Assembly: GCA_012841925.1 (NCBI GenBank) | Contig: DUTT01000036.1 | Span: forward strand, 1 to 54,078 | Length of the DNA: 54,078 bases | From: Clostridiales bacterium | Lineage (GTDB): Bacteria > Bacillota > Clostridia > Peptostreptococcales > Anaerovoracaceae | Reading direction: 5' to 3' | In this document: positions 15,401 through 23,727 of the stretch, piece by piece | How positions within the stretch are numbered: the stretch's first letter is position 1 | How the letters are laid out: each line of letters opens with the position of its first letter | Program-made: the position numbers and the translations under genes | The notes under the pieces: model-generated | Seen by the model: the letters and a program-made list of their open reading frames with translations, nothing else | What the model was told of the DNA's origin: nothing | The model's database searches: none

Positions 15401-15660
15401 TTCTGCAGTTGTCCTATGCGGCCCGGCGCTCTGCAGCTTACGGCTATGCAAATTCTGCAGTTGTCCTACGCGGCCCGGCGCTCTGCAGCTTACGGCTATG
15501 CAAATTCTGCAGTTGTCCTATGCGGCCCGGCGCTCTGCAGCTTACGGCTATGCAATTTCTGCAGTTGTCCTATGCGGCCCGGTGCTCTGCAGCTTACGGC
15601 TATGCAAATTCTACAGTTGTCCTACGCGATCCGGCGCTACCTCTGCACCCTGACCCTCTG
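15401..15660. repeat. 52-bp minisatellite, about 5 units
   Basis: Units start with TTCTGCAGTTGTCCTA at 15401, 15453, 15505, 15557 and 15609, an exact 52-bp period. Each also holds GCGGCCCGG(C/T)GCTCTGCAGC and TTACGGCTATGCAA. A diverged relative sits at about 14812-14870 (GCTCTGCAGCTTCTCATTG). The array ends at the stop codon of guaB, so it forms the 3' flank of that minus-strand gene. There are no unique spacers, so it is not CRISPR. Confidence 0.95.
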
Positions 15661-15664
15661 CACC

Positions 15665-17173
15665 CTATCTCCACACATCCTGCAGGGATTCTTTGAGGAT
15701 TACGTCGTGCGCGCCGCCTTCGACGATGGACGTCGACGACACGAGGGTGAGCTTCGCTTTCTCCTGAAGCTCGGAGATGGTGAGCGAGCCGCAGTTGCAG
15801 AACGTCGAACGGATCTTGGCGAGCGTCTGGCGCACGCCGTCGGACAGCGTGCCGGCATAGGGCACGTAGGAATCCACGCCTTCCTCAAAGCGGAATTTTG
15901 CATCGCCGCCTAAGTCGTAGCGCTGCCAGTTGCGGGCGCGGTTCGACCCCTCGCCCCAGTATTCCTTAACATAGGTTCCGTTGATCATCAGCTTGGCCGT
16001 CGGGCTCTCGTCAAACCGCGAGAAGTAGCGCCCCAGCATCAGGAAGTCCGCGCCCATGGCAAGCGCCAGAATCATGTGATAGTCATGCACGATGCCTCCG
16101 TCGGAACACAGCGGAACATACACGCCCGTCTCCTCCAGATACTTCTTGCGCGCTGCAGCCACCTCGATCACGGCGCTGGCCTGCCCGCGCCCGATGCCCT
16201 TCGTCTCGCGGGTGATGCAGATCGACCCGCCTCCGATGCCCACCTTCACAAAGTCGGCGCCGGCATCGGCCAGGAAGCGGAATCCGTCACCGTCCACGAT
16301 GTTGCCCGCGCCCACCTTTACCGTATCGCCGTACTCGCTGCGGATCCAGTCGAGCGTATTCGCCTGCCACTGCGTAAACCCTTCGGACGAGTCGATGCAC
16401 AGAATATCGGCGCCGGCACGGATCAGTTCCGGAACACGCTCCTTGTAATCGCGCGTATTGATGCCCGCGCCCACGATGTAGCGCTTCTGCTCGTCCAGAA
16501 GCTCCATCGGATTCGCCTTGTGCGCGTCGTAGTCCTTGCGAAACACGAAATACTTAAACCGCCCGCGGTCGTCGAGAATCGGCAGCGCGTTGAGCTTGTG
16601 GTCCCACAGGATGTCGTTGGCCGCCGAGAGGCTTACGCCTTCGCGCGCGACGATCAGCTTGTCGAGCGGCGTCATAAACTCCGACACCTTCGTGTCCAGC
16701 GACATGCGGCTGACCCGGTAGTCGCGACTCGTCACCAGACCGACCATTTTGCCTTCGGGCGTCCCGTCGTCGGTGACCGCCGTCGTCGAGTGACCCGTCC
16801 GCTCTTTGAGCGCCAGGATGTCGGCGAGCGTCTGATCGGGGCGGACGTTCGAGTCCGAAGTTACGAAGCCCGCTTTGTGGCTTTTGACTTTCGCCACCAT
16901 CGCGGCTTCGTCTTCGATGCTCTGCGAGCTGTAGATAAAGGCCGTGCCGCCTTCGCGCGCAAGCGCTACGCCGAGGCGGTCGCCGGAGACCGACTGCATG
17001 ATCGCCGAGACGAGGGGAACGTTGAGGCGGAGCGTCGGCTCTTCGCCGACGCGGAATTTTGTGATCGGCGTCTGCAGGCTGACGTTGTCCGGCGTGCAGT
17101 TTTCGTCGGAATACGCGGGTATCAGCAGGTACTCGCTAAACGTTCTGGACGGCTCTTCGTAATACAATGCCAT
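15665..17173 (-). CDS. guaB: IMP dehydrogenase, Tritrichomonas foetus type
   Basis: The 502-aa enzyme oxidises IMP to XMP with NAD, the first committed step to GMP. The (beta/alpha)8 barrel is interrupted by a CBS pair (about residues 100-220). The active-site loop [20 protein letters not shown] places the nucleophile at Cys319. Asp358, Arg382, and the flap pair Arg418-Tyr419 (NWQRYD) fall at the same numbers used for the T. foetus enzyme, as I recall it, which implies an almost gap-free alignment. This differs from the usual bacterial loop (GPGSICTTR). AGGGAGGAACACC precedes the ATG. Downstream, after two minisatellites and repeat A, comes guaA. Confidence 0.95.
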   Translation of the reverse strand: MALYYEEPSRTFSEYLLIPAYSDENCTPDNVSLQTPITKFRVGEEPTLRLNVPLVSAIMQSVSGDRLGVALAREGGTAFIYSSQSIEDEAAMVAKVKSHKAGFVTSDSNVRPDQTLADILALKERTGHSTTAVTDDGTPEGKMVGLVTSRDYRVSRMSLDTKVSEFMTPLDKLIVAREGVSLSAANDILWDHKLNALPILDDRGRFKYFVFRKDYDAHKANPMELLDEQKRYIVGAGINTRDYKERVPELIRAGADILCIDSSEGFTQWQANTLDWIRSEYGDTVKVGAGNIVDGDGFRFLADAGADFVKVGIGGGSICITRETKGIGRGQASAVIEVAAARKKYLEETGVYVPLCSDGGIVHDYHMILALAMGADFLMLGRYFSRFDESPTAKLMINGTYVKEYWGEGSNRARNWQRYDLGGDAKFRFEEGVDSYVPYAGTLSDGVRQTLAKIRSTFCNCGSLTISELQEKAKLTLVSSTSIVEGGAHDVILKESLQDVWR

Positions 17174-17325
17174 GGTGTTCCTCCCTGTTCTGACAATCGA
17201 CTTCTTCCAATCGTCGCTCTATAGCAATGAATGTATATCCCTAAGCTGTAAATCTACTTCTAACTGCTATTGCTCTATTGTAATGCCCGCAAGGCACCTT
17301 GCATGCAGGTTAATCCCAACGATCC

Positions 17326-18111
17326 TCAATCGACCTCGCCGAGGTATTCCTCCAGCGTAATGCCCTGCGCTGCGATTTCCGTAGCGGCTTCGATGCCGAC
17401 GTATCGCACGTGCCAGGGTTCGTACTGATAACCGGTTATATGCTCTTTGCCGAGCGGAAAGCGGATGATAAATCCAAACTGATGCGCGTTTTCCGCCAGC
17501 CATTTTCCTTCCGGCGCATCGCCGTACTTCGTCGTCATCTGATAATTGACCGACGGCGAGGTTACGTCGGCGCAGAGACCCGTCTGATGTTCGCTCTGCC
17601 CCGGGCGGGCGCTGTACTTGTTCGCCGCCTCCTCGCCGTCGCGCGCAGCGTAGCTGTTGAAGATATCGCGCTGCTGCGCATAGGAGCGGTACGCCGTGCG
17701 GATGCCAATCTCATGCCCCGCCGCTTCGGCCGCACCGGCCATCAGCTCGAAATGCTCGGCCGCTTCTTTGCGCATATAGCGCATGGACTCCGCATGGTCT
17801 CCCACTAAATACGTAATGCGTACGAGGTCCGTCGGCACATAGTCCGCCGACAGCGGATGCGTCTTGTTGACGAGGAGCAGCCAGTCATCCGTCACCTCGT
17901 CGATCGGCTCCGCCGGCAGCGATGCCGCATGCGAGTCCCAGCGCACCCGGCGGATGGCCGGCGCACCGGCGGCAGCTTTCTCCGTTTTTAAATCGCGGGG
18001 CGGCTCGCAACAGGCCTCCGCCCGTGCCTTGGTGGATCCACATCCGGGCAACGCTCCAATCAGAAGCACGAAAGTTACAGTAAGCAAGAACAGGCGCCGG
18101 ACGGTGTGCAT
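17326..18111 (-). CDS. VanY-like D-Ala-D-Ala carboxypeptidase lipoprotein (M15B)
   Basis: The 261-aa zinc peptidase trims the terminal D-alanine of peptidoglycan stem peptides outside the membrane. The lipoprotein signal ends in LPGC (cysteine about residue 24). The catalytic domain shows YRSYAQQRDIF, the zinc motif SEHQTGLCADV (SxHxxGxxxD), and EPWHVRYVG with the second histidine ligand and base. The family's usual alanine before the Asp region is CA here. The ribosome site AAAGGAT is 5 nt upstream. A consensus promoter lies about 85 nt upstream. Nothing nearby suggests a glycopeptide-resistance cluster, so an ordinary wall-remodelling role is likely. Confidence 0.92.
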   Translation of the reverse strand: MHTVRRLFLLTVTFVLLIGALPGCGSTKARAEACCEPPRDLKTEKAAAGAPAIRRVRWDSHAASLPAEPIDEVTDDWLLLVNKTHPLSADYVPTDLVRITYLVGDHAESMRYMRKEAAEHFELMAGAAEAAGHEIGIRTAYRSYAQQRDIFNSYAARDGEEAANKYSARPGQSEHQTGLCADVTSPSVNYQMTTKYGDAPEGKWLAENAHQFGFIIRFPLGKEHITGYQYEPWHVRYVGIEAATEIAAQGITLEEYLGEVD

Positions 18112-18195
18112 GGATGATCCTTTCTATACAAGAGCAGCGGCAGGGTATGCCGCACGGGCGGCCGGCGGATGTGCAGGCCGACTTTACATGCTTGC

Positions 18196-18224
18196 ATTAT
18201 ACGGGTTTTCGCATAGCGGGTCAA
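18196..18224 (-). promoter_or_regulatory. Promoter of the VanY-like gene
   Basis: Minus-strand TTGACC (18219-18224), a 17-nt spacer and TATAAT (18196-18201) form a near-consensus sigma-A promoter. Its start site would be about 80 nt upstream of the carboxypeptidase ATG. Confidence 0.8.
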
Positions 18225-18232
18225 CGAGCGCA

Positions 18233-18263
18233 CAAAAAAACGGAGCGCAGTTTCCTGCGCTCC
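18233..18263 (-). terminator. Rho-independent terminator after the OFA carrier
   Basis: Minus-strand stem GGAGCGCAG/CTGCGCTCC (9 bp, tetraloop GAAA) is followed directly by a G and eight T. It lies about 145 nt beyond the MFS stop and just before the carboxypeptidase promoter, so it insulates the two units. Confidence 0.9.
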
Positions 18264-18408
18264 ACTTACGTATACACTCCATTGTTTCCGTTTCGGCCAG
18301 CAGCGGTCCGGTGCAGATAATCCGACCGATTTCTGCTCCGATGCACCGTTCTACCGGGCAGCGGTCAGACGATAGTTACCCGATCATTGCCACCGAGCTG
18401 CAGTTGAC

Positions 18409-19698
18409 CTATTCCGCGCCTTCGACCTCGAACTGCCCTGCGACATTCTCCTTGCGGATCTGGTTTGCGCGCTTCTCGATAAACAGCGCCGCTGCGAGCG
18501 CAACGAACGAGAACACGATCGCGACCACGTAGCCAAGCGTGTACTCGCCGGTCGTCTGGCGGATGTTGGCGATCACAAGCGGTCCGAGCAGCGAGGACAG
18601 TCCGTACGCGCTGTAGGCTACGGAGTAGTTCGCGCTGATGTTCGCGTTTCCGAACAGCTCGCCCGTCACCGGAGCCAGCAGGCACGCCAGTCCGCCGTAG
18701 CAGAACGTCGTCCCCATCAGCGCCAGCACGAACAGCGTTTTGCTGCTTACAATCAGCAGCGTGGACATAAAGATGATCTGCAGAACGTGGAGAATTTTGA
18801 CCGTCTCCACCTTGCCGATCCGGTCCGATACCGTCCCCCACAGGAAGCGCCCGATGGTGTTGCCCACCGCTACGCTGCCGACGACCGTCGCCGCTTCCGT
18901 CGCGGTCATGCCGAACTTCAGCTGGACGATCGGGGAACCCTGGTTGATGATCATGCCGCCGCAGGCGATGCCCAGCGTGACGGTTACCATCATCATGTAG
19001 AACAGCGGTGTGCGGATCAGCTCCGGCTTGTCGATGTCGTACACGACTTCGCGCACCCGAGCCGTCCGGACCTTTTCGCCGGTTCCGGTTTCGGCGGCTT
19101 CTTTGATCATCCGCTCCCTAAAACCTTCGGGCGGTGTAAACAGCAGCAGCGACATCGATGCCATGCCGACCATAAACGTAATGCCCAGGTAGAAGAATGC
19201 AGAAGAAATGTCGCCGGTCGACGTGTAAATCTTCGTCGCCAGCGGCGCCCAGATTACAGCGCCCAGCCCGTAGCCGGCCGCCATGATCCCGCCCGAAAAC
19301 CCCGGCTTTTCCGGGAAGATCTCCTGCGAATAAGCGATGAGCACTGGGTAGGACATCGACACGCCCAGGGAGCCGACCATGCCGTGAAGCACGACGAGTT
19401 GCCAGAGCTGGCCCGTCATCTGCGACAGCATAAAGATGGCTCCGCCGTAAAGCAGACCGCCGATGAACACTTCCGTGCGCGTCTTGAACATCTTCCGGAG
19501 CTTCGCTCCGAAAAACAGCGATATAAACATGCCCGACAGGAACCCCGTCGTGTAGGATATGGACACCTGACTGATCGTCCATCCGTATTTTTCGACGAGC
19601 GGCATCTGATAGACGCTCCACGCGTAGCCGTTTCCTGCCAGCGCTACGATGACAAAGCCCGCGTACAGGCTGATCCATCTCTTCTTCTTAAAATCCAT
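18409..19698 (-). CDS. OFA-family (oxalate/formate antiporter-like) MFS carrier
   Basis: The 429-aa protein has twelve predicted helices. The N-terminal pattern typical of the OFA group is AGNGYAWSVYQMPLVEKYGW, then SISYTTGFLSGM and a G-G-G-YG motif (IMAAGYGLGAVIWAPLATKI). The second half opens with a cytosolic loop of about 40 residues, then LFYMMMVTVTLGIACGGMIINQ. OFA carriers exchange small carboxylates. The gene is 23 nt downstream of an aminotransferase gene, so an amino acid, 2-oxo acid or other carboxylate is plausible. AAGGAAAGG is unusually far (about 16 nt) from the only in-frame ATG, so translation may be weak or coupled. Confidence 0.88.
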   Translation of the reverse strand: MDFKKKRWISLYAGFVIVALAGNGYAWSVYQMPLVEKYGWTISQVSISYTTGFLSGMFISLFFGAKLRKMFKTRTEVFIGGLLYGGAIFMLSQMTGQLWQLVVLHGMVGSLGVSMSYPVLIAYSQEIFPEKPGFSGGIMAAGYGLGAVIWAPLATKIYTSTGDISSAFFYLGITFMVGMASMSLLLFTPPEGFRERMIKEAAETGTGEKVRTARVREVVYDIDKPELIRTPLFYMMMVTVTLGIACGGMIINQGSPIVQLKFGMTATEAATVVGSVAVGNTIGRFLWGTVSDRIGKVETVKILHVLQIIFMSTLLIVSSKTLFVLALMGTTFCYGGLACLLAPVTGELFGNANISANYSVAYSAYGLSSLLGPLVIANIRQTTGEYTLGYVVAIVFSFVALAAALFIEKRANQIRKENVAGQFEVEGAE

Positions 19699-19721
19699 CG
19701 ATTTGCACTGATCGCCTTTCC

Positions 19722-20894
19722 TTAAAAGTCTTTGTCAGCTTTCTGCAGACCTTCCACAACCGCTTGCAGAATTTCGTCGGAAGCCGCATAGGAAATCCTT
19801 ACAAACCCCTCACCGCTCGAGCCGAACAGGTTGCCGGCGATGACGGCGACGCGATATTTCTCGAACAGATACTCGCAGAAGTCGTGCGAACTCATGCCTG
19901 TCTTCTTGATGTTCAGGAAGATGTAGAATGCACCCTTGGGAGCGAGGCAGGAGAAGTTCTTCATCTTGTTGATCTCTTCGACGAGATACATCCTGCGCTT
20001 GTTGAATTCCTGGCGCATCATCTCGACCGAGCCGTCTTCGTCGCGCAACGCCGCCGCAGCCGCGTGCATAACGAACGAAACCGGACCGGACGTCATGTAG
20101 AACCCGAGACGGTTCATCGCATCGATGATGTCCGCGGGAGCCGCCGCCCAGCCGAGCCTCCAGCCGGTCATGGCAAACGATTTCGAAAATCCGTTCAGGA
20201 TGATCGTCCGCTCTCTCATGCCCGGGAATGTGGCGATGCTCACCGGCTTGGGATCTTCGTACACGAGCATGTCGTAGATTTCGTCTGTGACGACGAGCAG
20301 GTCGTTTTCGACCGCGATCTTTGCGATCTCGGCCAGGTTGTCGGTCGTAAGGCTTGCGCCGAGCGGGTTGCTCGGGGAGACGATGACCATCATCTTCGTC
20401 TTTTCCGTAATCAGGCTCTTCAGCTCGTCGATGTCGACCTGGAATTCGTTTTCTTCGCGCAGCGTGTATTTCTTGATCGTGGCACCTGCGATGTTCGCGC
20501 AGTTGTCGTAGATAAAGTATACGGGATCCGGAATGATGATTTCGTCGCCCGGGTTTAAGCACGCCATCAGCGACACAAAGCAACCCATGGCTACACCGTT
20601 TGTCGCCATGATTTCGCTCGGATCGTAGATCAACCCAGTGTCTCTCTTGATTTTCTTGATGATTTCCGCCTTGAGCTCAGGAATACCGTCGGTCGCCTCG
20701 TATCCCGTATGACCTTCCTCCAGCGCCTTGACGCAGGCATCTTTAATATACTGTGGAGTCGGGAAGTTCGGCTGGCCGATCGTAACATCTCCGACCCATT
20801 CGCCGCGACTTTTCAGCTGATTGCAGAGTCCGAAAATTCTTCTCATCTGGGAATGGTGGACCTTGTCCAGTCGATCCGCCTGTTTGAATGCCAT
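19722..20894 (-). CDS. PLP-dependent aminotransferase, aspartate aminotransferase family
   Basis: The 390-aa fold-type I enzyme transfers an amino group between an amino acid and a 2-oxo acid. Features in order are IGQPNFPTP near residue 40, the cofactor-binding SPSNPLGA (about 173-180), DEIYD (204-208), the Schiff-base lysine Lys238 in NGFSKSFAMTGWRLGW, and the carboxylate-binding Arg in FVRISYA near the C terminus. Length is normal for the class I/II family. CAGGAGGG lies 6 nt upstream of the ATG. It forms an operon with the OFA carrier behind it, and has its own promoter. Substrate specificity cannot be read; aspartate, aromatic or alanine-type activity is possible. Confidence 0.92.
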   Translation of the reverse strand: MAFKQADRLDKVHHSQMRRIFGLCNQLKSRGEWVGDVTIGQPNFPTPQYIKDACVKALEEGHTGYEATDGIPELKAEIIKKIKRDTGLIYDPSEIMATNGVAMGCFVSLMACLNPGDEIIIPDPVYFIYDNCANIAGATIKKYTLREENEFQVDIDELKSLITEKTKMMVIVSPSNPLGASLTTDNLAEIAKIAVENDLLVVTDEIYDMLVYEDPKPVSIATFPGMRERTIILNGFSKSFAMTGWRLGWAAAPADIIDAMNRLGFYMTSGPVSFVMHAAAAALRDEDGSVEMMRQEFNKRRMYLVEEINKMKNFSCLAPKGAFYIFLNIKKTGMSSHDFCEYLFEKYRVAVIAGNLFGSSGEGFVRISYAASDEILQAVVEGLQKADKDF

Positions 20895-20960
20895 GGTTAT
20901 CCCTCCTGGTTTTATGATGTAAAACTGCCTTGCCTGCGGACACCCACAGGCTACTCCTGT

Positions 20961-20989
20961 AGTTTACCCTCTCCATAAGTACATTTCAA
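20961..20989 (-). promoter_or_regulatory. Promoter of the aminotransferase-carrier operon
   Basis: Minus-strand TTGAAA (20984-20989), 17-nt spacer, TAAACT (20961-20966). It starts just beyond the frame-restored end of the PTPS-like gene (21051), so the XrtG operon and this operon are separate units. Confidence 0.6.
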
Positions 20990-21050
20990 GCGCCCCCTGC
21001 AAATATGCAGAAACAGAGGTTTTCGAATGCGAAAAGCGACACTATTGCGG

Positions 21051-21513
21051 TTACGACTGGATATGGGGGTTTTTTCTCGACAGACGGTCGAGCGCCCGCT
21101 GAATCTCTTCTTCGTTTCCGGCAGAAACCGGCTGACTTCGTTCGGTATAGTCGGACGTCGTGTGGATGATGAACGATCTCGACGGCGTCTCGCTCACTTC
21201 GATGGTCAAAAGCAGCCAGCCCTGCGCGCAGCGAATCGCGCACATCGTCGCGCAGAACGGCGGTGATGTTTTCGAGCGTGGGGTTGACTGTCGTAAACGG
21301 CGGAATCTCGTTGAGGATGCCGTCCTGATAGCGGGCAAAGCTCGACTCGCACAGCTTTTCGATCTCGTGGAACGGCGCGAACCCCTCCTGCCCCTTCATC
21401 ATCGTCAGGATAATTTCCCACGTGTGAGGGTGGAGCTCGCCCAGCTTTCCGTCGATGTAGATCCCGTGGCTGGCGTTGATATAAAACCTGAACCGATACT
21501 GACCGCTTAACAT
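21051..21513 (-). pseudogene. PTPS/QueD-like protein with a frameshift
   Basis: Two overlapping frames together make one protein of the 6-pyruvoyltetrahydropterin synthase/QueD fold. Frame 1 (from ATG 21513) gives MLSGQYRFRFYINASHG...ELHPHTWEI with His16, His28 and His30 in zinc-ligand positions, then LNEIPPFTTVNPTLENI. Frame 2, ending at TAA 21051, gives QGWLLLTIEVSETPSRSFII and the tail. Total length is 463 nt, one more than a multiple of three, so there is one extra base near 21220-21232 (CTGCGCGCAG). The QueD catalytic Cys (CxxxHGH) is absent. It corresponds to the PTPS-related family that accompanies XrtG (TIGR03112, as I recall). The start is coupled to gtrA (TAAcATG). It could be a real lesion or a sequence error. 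Confidence 0.8.
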
Positions 21514-21514
21514 G

Positions 21515-21919
21515 TTACGCCTCTTCCTCTCTTTTTCTCTGCAGGCGTGCAAACAGGTATTTTCGCACGTAGTACATGATAAAAAACGGGATGACGATCG
21601 ACACACCCTTGCTCGCGATCAGGCGCATCTCCTCGCCTGCCGCTGCAAACGCGTATTCGTAGCTCCAGTAGATCAGCCCGTTTGCCAGCGCAAGTCCGCC
21701 GAGGAATGTTGCAAAATAGACCAGAAAGCTGCCTGTCCCGTGCTCTGTCTTAAATACGGATTTGAGTGACAGCGCGTAGTGCACGATAAATCCTGCAACG
21801 ACTCCGATCGTATTGGCGGCCACGAGGCCGATCAGGTCGTTTCGAACCAGAATCCAGACGATGGCCGAATCGACAACCGTCGAAATAACCGAGTAGAACA
21901 AATACAAAAACAGTTTCAC
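21515..21919 (-). CDS. gtrA: GtrA-like membrane protein
   Basis: The 134-aa protein has four membrane helices and the GtrA family pattern: FYSVISTVVDSAIVWIL, then AANTIGVVAGFIVHYALSLKSVFK, and a C-terminal basic tail (YVRKYLFARLQRKREEE). GtrA proteins are thought to flip polyprenyl-phosphate-linked sugars across the membrane. In this operon it could move a lipid-linked sugar made by the neighbouring glycosyltransferase to the outer face. It starts at GTG, overlapping the stop of the HD-GYP gene by 4 nt (GTGA), with AAAGGAT upstream. This indicates translational coupling. Confidence 0.92.
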   Translation of the reverse strand: MKLFLYLFYSVISTVVDSAIVWILVRNDLIGLVAANTIGVVAGFIVHYALSLKSVFKTEHGTGSFLVYFATFLGGLALANGLIYWSYEYAFAAAGEEMRLIASKGVSIVIPFFIMYYVRKYLFARLQRKREEEA

Positions 21920-23712
21920 AGAGCCATCCTTTGTCCGGCCTGCATTTTAGCGCTCATAAAGGCAACGTACCGTTCCACGAGATAGGGGTCGAACTGCTTG
22001 CCTTTCTGCAGCGTTAACTCCTCTAACGCCTCGAAGCCGGTCCGCGTCTTCGCATAGACGCGTTCGTGCGTCATGGCATCGTAGCTTTCCAGCAGATTGA
22101 TGATGCGCGCATTCAAGTTGATCTGGCCGTCGATCAACCCCTGCGGATATCCCGTTCCGTCGTAACGCTCGCGGTGCTGCAGTATATCTTCCGCGACATC
22201 CTCCAGATTGGGAATCGCTTTTAAAATGCTGTGACCGATCTCCGCATGCCACTTGATCAGCTCTTTTTCCTCCGGGCTCAACGGCCCGGTTTTGTAGAGG
22301 ATGTTCATGGGGATGCCGATTTTCCCGACGTCGTGGAGCTGGGCCGCGAGGGCAAGCCTGGATATTTCCGCGGGCGAAAATCCGAGTTCCCGGCCGAATT
22401 CCTGCGCCATGTGGCGCATGCGGTTGCTCTGCGCAACCGATTCCTTCGAAAAGGAGACGAGGATCTCCATGAGCATGTTGACCGTGCTGTAGCTGCAGCT
22501 GACCGGATCGAGCATCTTGTCGAGCATCAGATTCTTTCGGGCCTGCTTCATCGTCGGCAGAATCCGCTCGTCGGACTCCGGCATTTCGGCCACGCCGACC
22601 GACAGCGTAAGCCCTCCGGTGTCCGTGCTTGCAAACTGACGGAGGATGTTTTCCATCGTCCCGTATGCCTGCTCTTCGTCGGCGTTGGTCATCAGGATGC
22701 TGAACTCGCTGCTCCCGGTGCGCGCGATGAGGTCCGACGTAATGCAGAACTTCTCCAGAAGCGACGCCGTCCACTTGAGCAGATCGTCACCCGCTCCGTA
22801 GCCGACGCGCTCGTTCAGCCGGTCGAGTCCGTTGATGTCGACGACCATCAGGCTGACCGGCCGGACTCTGTCGTATTGAATCCGCGCTAACAGATTGTCG
22901 AAGAAAATTTTGTTGTAGACCCCGGTAAGCACATCGTAGATACTCACATCTTCGACGGTGTCGACCTTGCTGCTGAGCCGTTCGGAGAGCTCCTCGATCT
23001 GTCGCGTGCGCTCCTCGATGTCGAGCCGCAGCACCCCCGACTCCTTGCTGTGCCTGCGGATCCGGTTGATCAGCGCAAGGCCCGCAATCAGAAGCGCAAC
23101 CGACGCGGCTGCCGAGAAAATCCTCAGGTGCAGCACGCGCTCGTTGACGCCCGAACTTTCGAGGATATAGGTTTCCAGCGTAAAGACCCCGAGATAATAC
23201 GGTTCGCCTTCCACCTCGAAGCGCGCAACCGACGCGAGCCCCGGGCCTTCTTTCGCGTCTTTGGAAAATACGAGGCTGCCGCTGCGCTTTTCGTACATAT
23301 AGTCCGTAAAGTCGTCCACGCGCTCGCCGCCCCTGATTTTCCACAGGTCCGCAAGCTGCTTGAGCGCCATGTCGGAGACCTCCGCCGTGACGGTCTCGCT
23401 CCTCTCAAATAAAACGCCGCCGGAATCGTACAGGAACCAGTGACGACTTCCGGAGGCATCCGCTCTCTTCAGCGCTTCGATCGCCTGCGCCTGATCCGCA
23501 TACAGGCCTGCTTCGACGTCCCGCCGCACCTGGGTCAGCAGCTTTTCCTGACCGCCGCGGAAGCACTCGAGCGCCTGCACAGCATATTGATTCGTCTCCC
23601 GAACCGTAAAACCTGCACCAACTGCGAGAACAACAACCAACAACGCTGCAAGCAACAGCGATTGTAGCGTTACATCCTTTGTATGTGATGCCCCCCCGTT
23701 GGTTTTCACCAT
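21916..23712 (-). CDS. Degenerate GGDEF plus HD-GYP c-di-GMP phosphodiesterase
   Basis: The 598-aa membrane sensor has two membrane helices (about residues 17-37 and 198-217) around an extracytoplasmic domain. A GGDEF domain follows in which the active-site loop is GSSEF, so cyclase activity should be lost. Then comes a C-terminal HD-GYP domain with HDVGKIGIP, HAEIGHSIL, HRERYDGTGYP and LESYDAMTHERVY, all metal and GYP residues present. It should degrade c-di-GMP, perhaps gated by the sensor. The position inside the XrtG operon (15 nt after the large membrane protein, overlapping gtrA) ties exosortase-related surface work to c-di-GMP. CGGAG lies just before the ATG. Confidence 0.93.
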   Translation of the reverse strand: MVKTNGGASHTKDVTLQSLLLAALLVVVLAVGAGFTVRETNQYAVQALECFRGGQEKLLTQVRRDVEAGLYADQAQAIEALKRADASGSRHWFLYDSGGVLFERSETVTAEVSDMALKQLADLWKIRGGERVDDFTDYMYEKRSGSLVFSKDAKEGPGLASVARFEVEGEPYYLGVFTLETYILESSGVNERVLHLRIFSAAASVALLIAGLALINRIRRHSKESGVLRLDIEERTRQIEELSERLSSKVDTVEDVSIYDVLTGVYNKIFFDNLLARIQYDRVRPVSLMVVDINGLDRLNERVGYGAGDDLLKWTASLLEKFCITSDLIARTGSSEFSILMTNADEEQAYGTMENILRQFASTDTGGLTLSVGVAEMPESDERILPTMKQARKNLMLDKMLDPVSCSYSTVNMLMEILVSFSKESVAQSNRMRHMAQEFGRELGFSPAEISRLALAAQLHDVGKIGIPMNILYKTGPLSPEEKELIKWHAEIGHSILKAIPNLEDVAEDILQHRERYDGTGYPQGLIDGQINLNARIINLLESYDAMTHERVYAKTRTGFEALEELTLQKGKQFDPYLVERYVAFMSAKMQAGQRMAL

Positions 23713-23727
23713 AATCTCCGTATGTAT

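Noticed and set aside
15401-15660. Possible CRISPR array
   Set aside because: Units are 52 bp and contiguous with no unique spacers, and no cas gene is present. It is a minisatellite.
14993-15913. Plus-strand open frame across the guaA-guaB gap
   Set aside because: It translates two tandem arrays whose periods (62 and 52 bp) are not multiples of three, then runs antisense into guaB.
16076-17224. Long plus-strand open frame opposite guaB
   Set aside because: Antisense shadow of a strongly conserved enzyme, with no recognisable domain or start signal.
17326-18111. Glycopeptide (vancomycin) resistance function for the VanY-like gene
   Set aside because: No vanH, vanA/B-type ligase, vanX or vanRS is nearby; M15B carboxypeptidases are common in ordinary wall metabolism.
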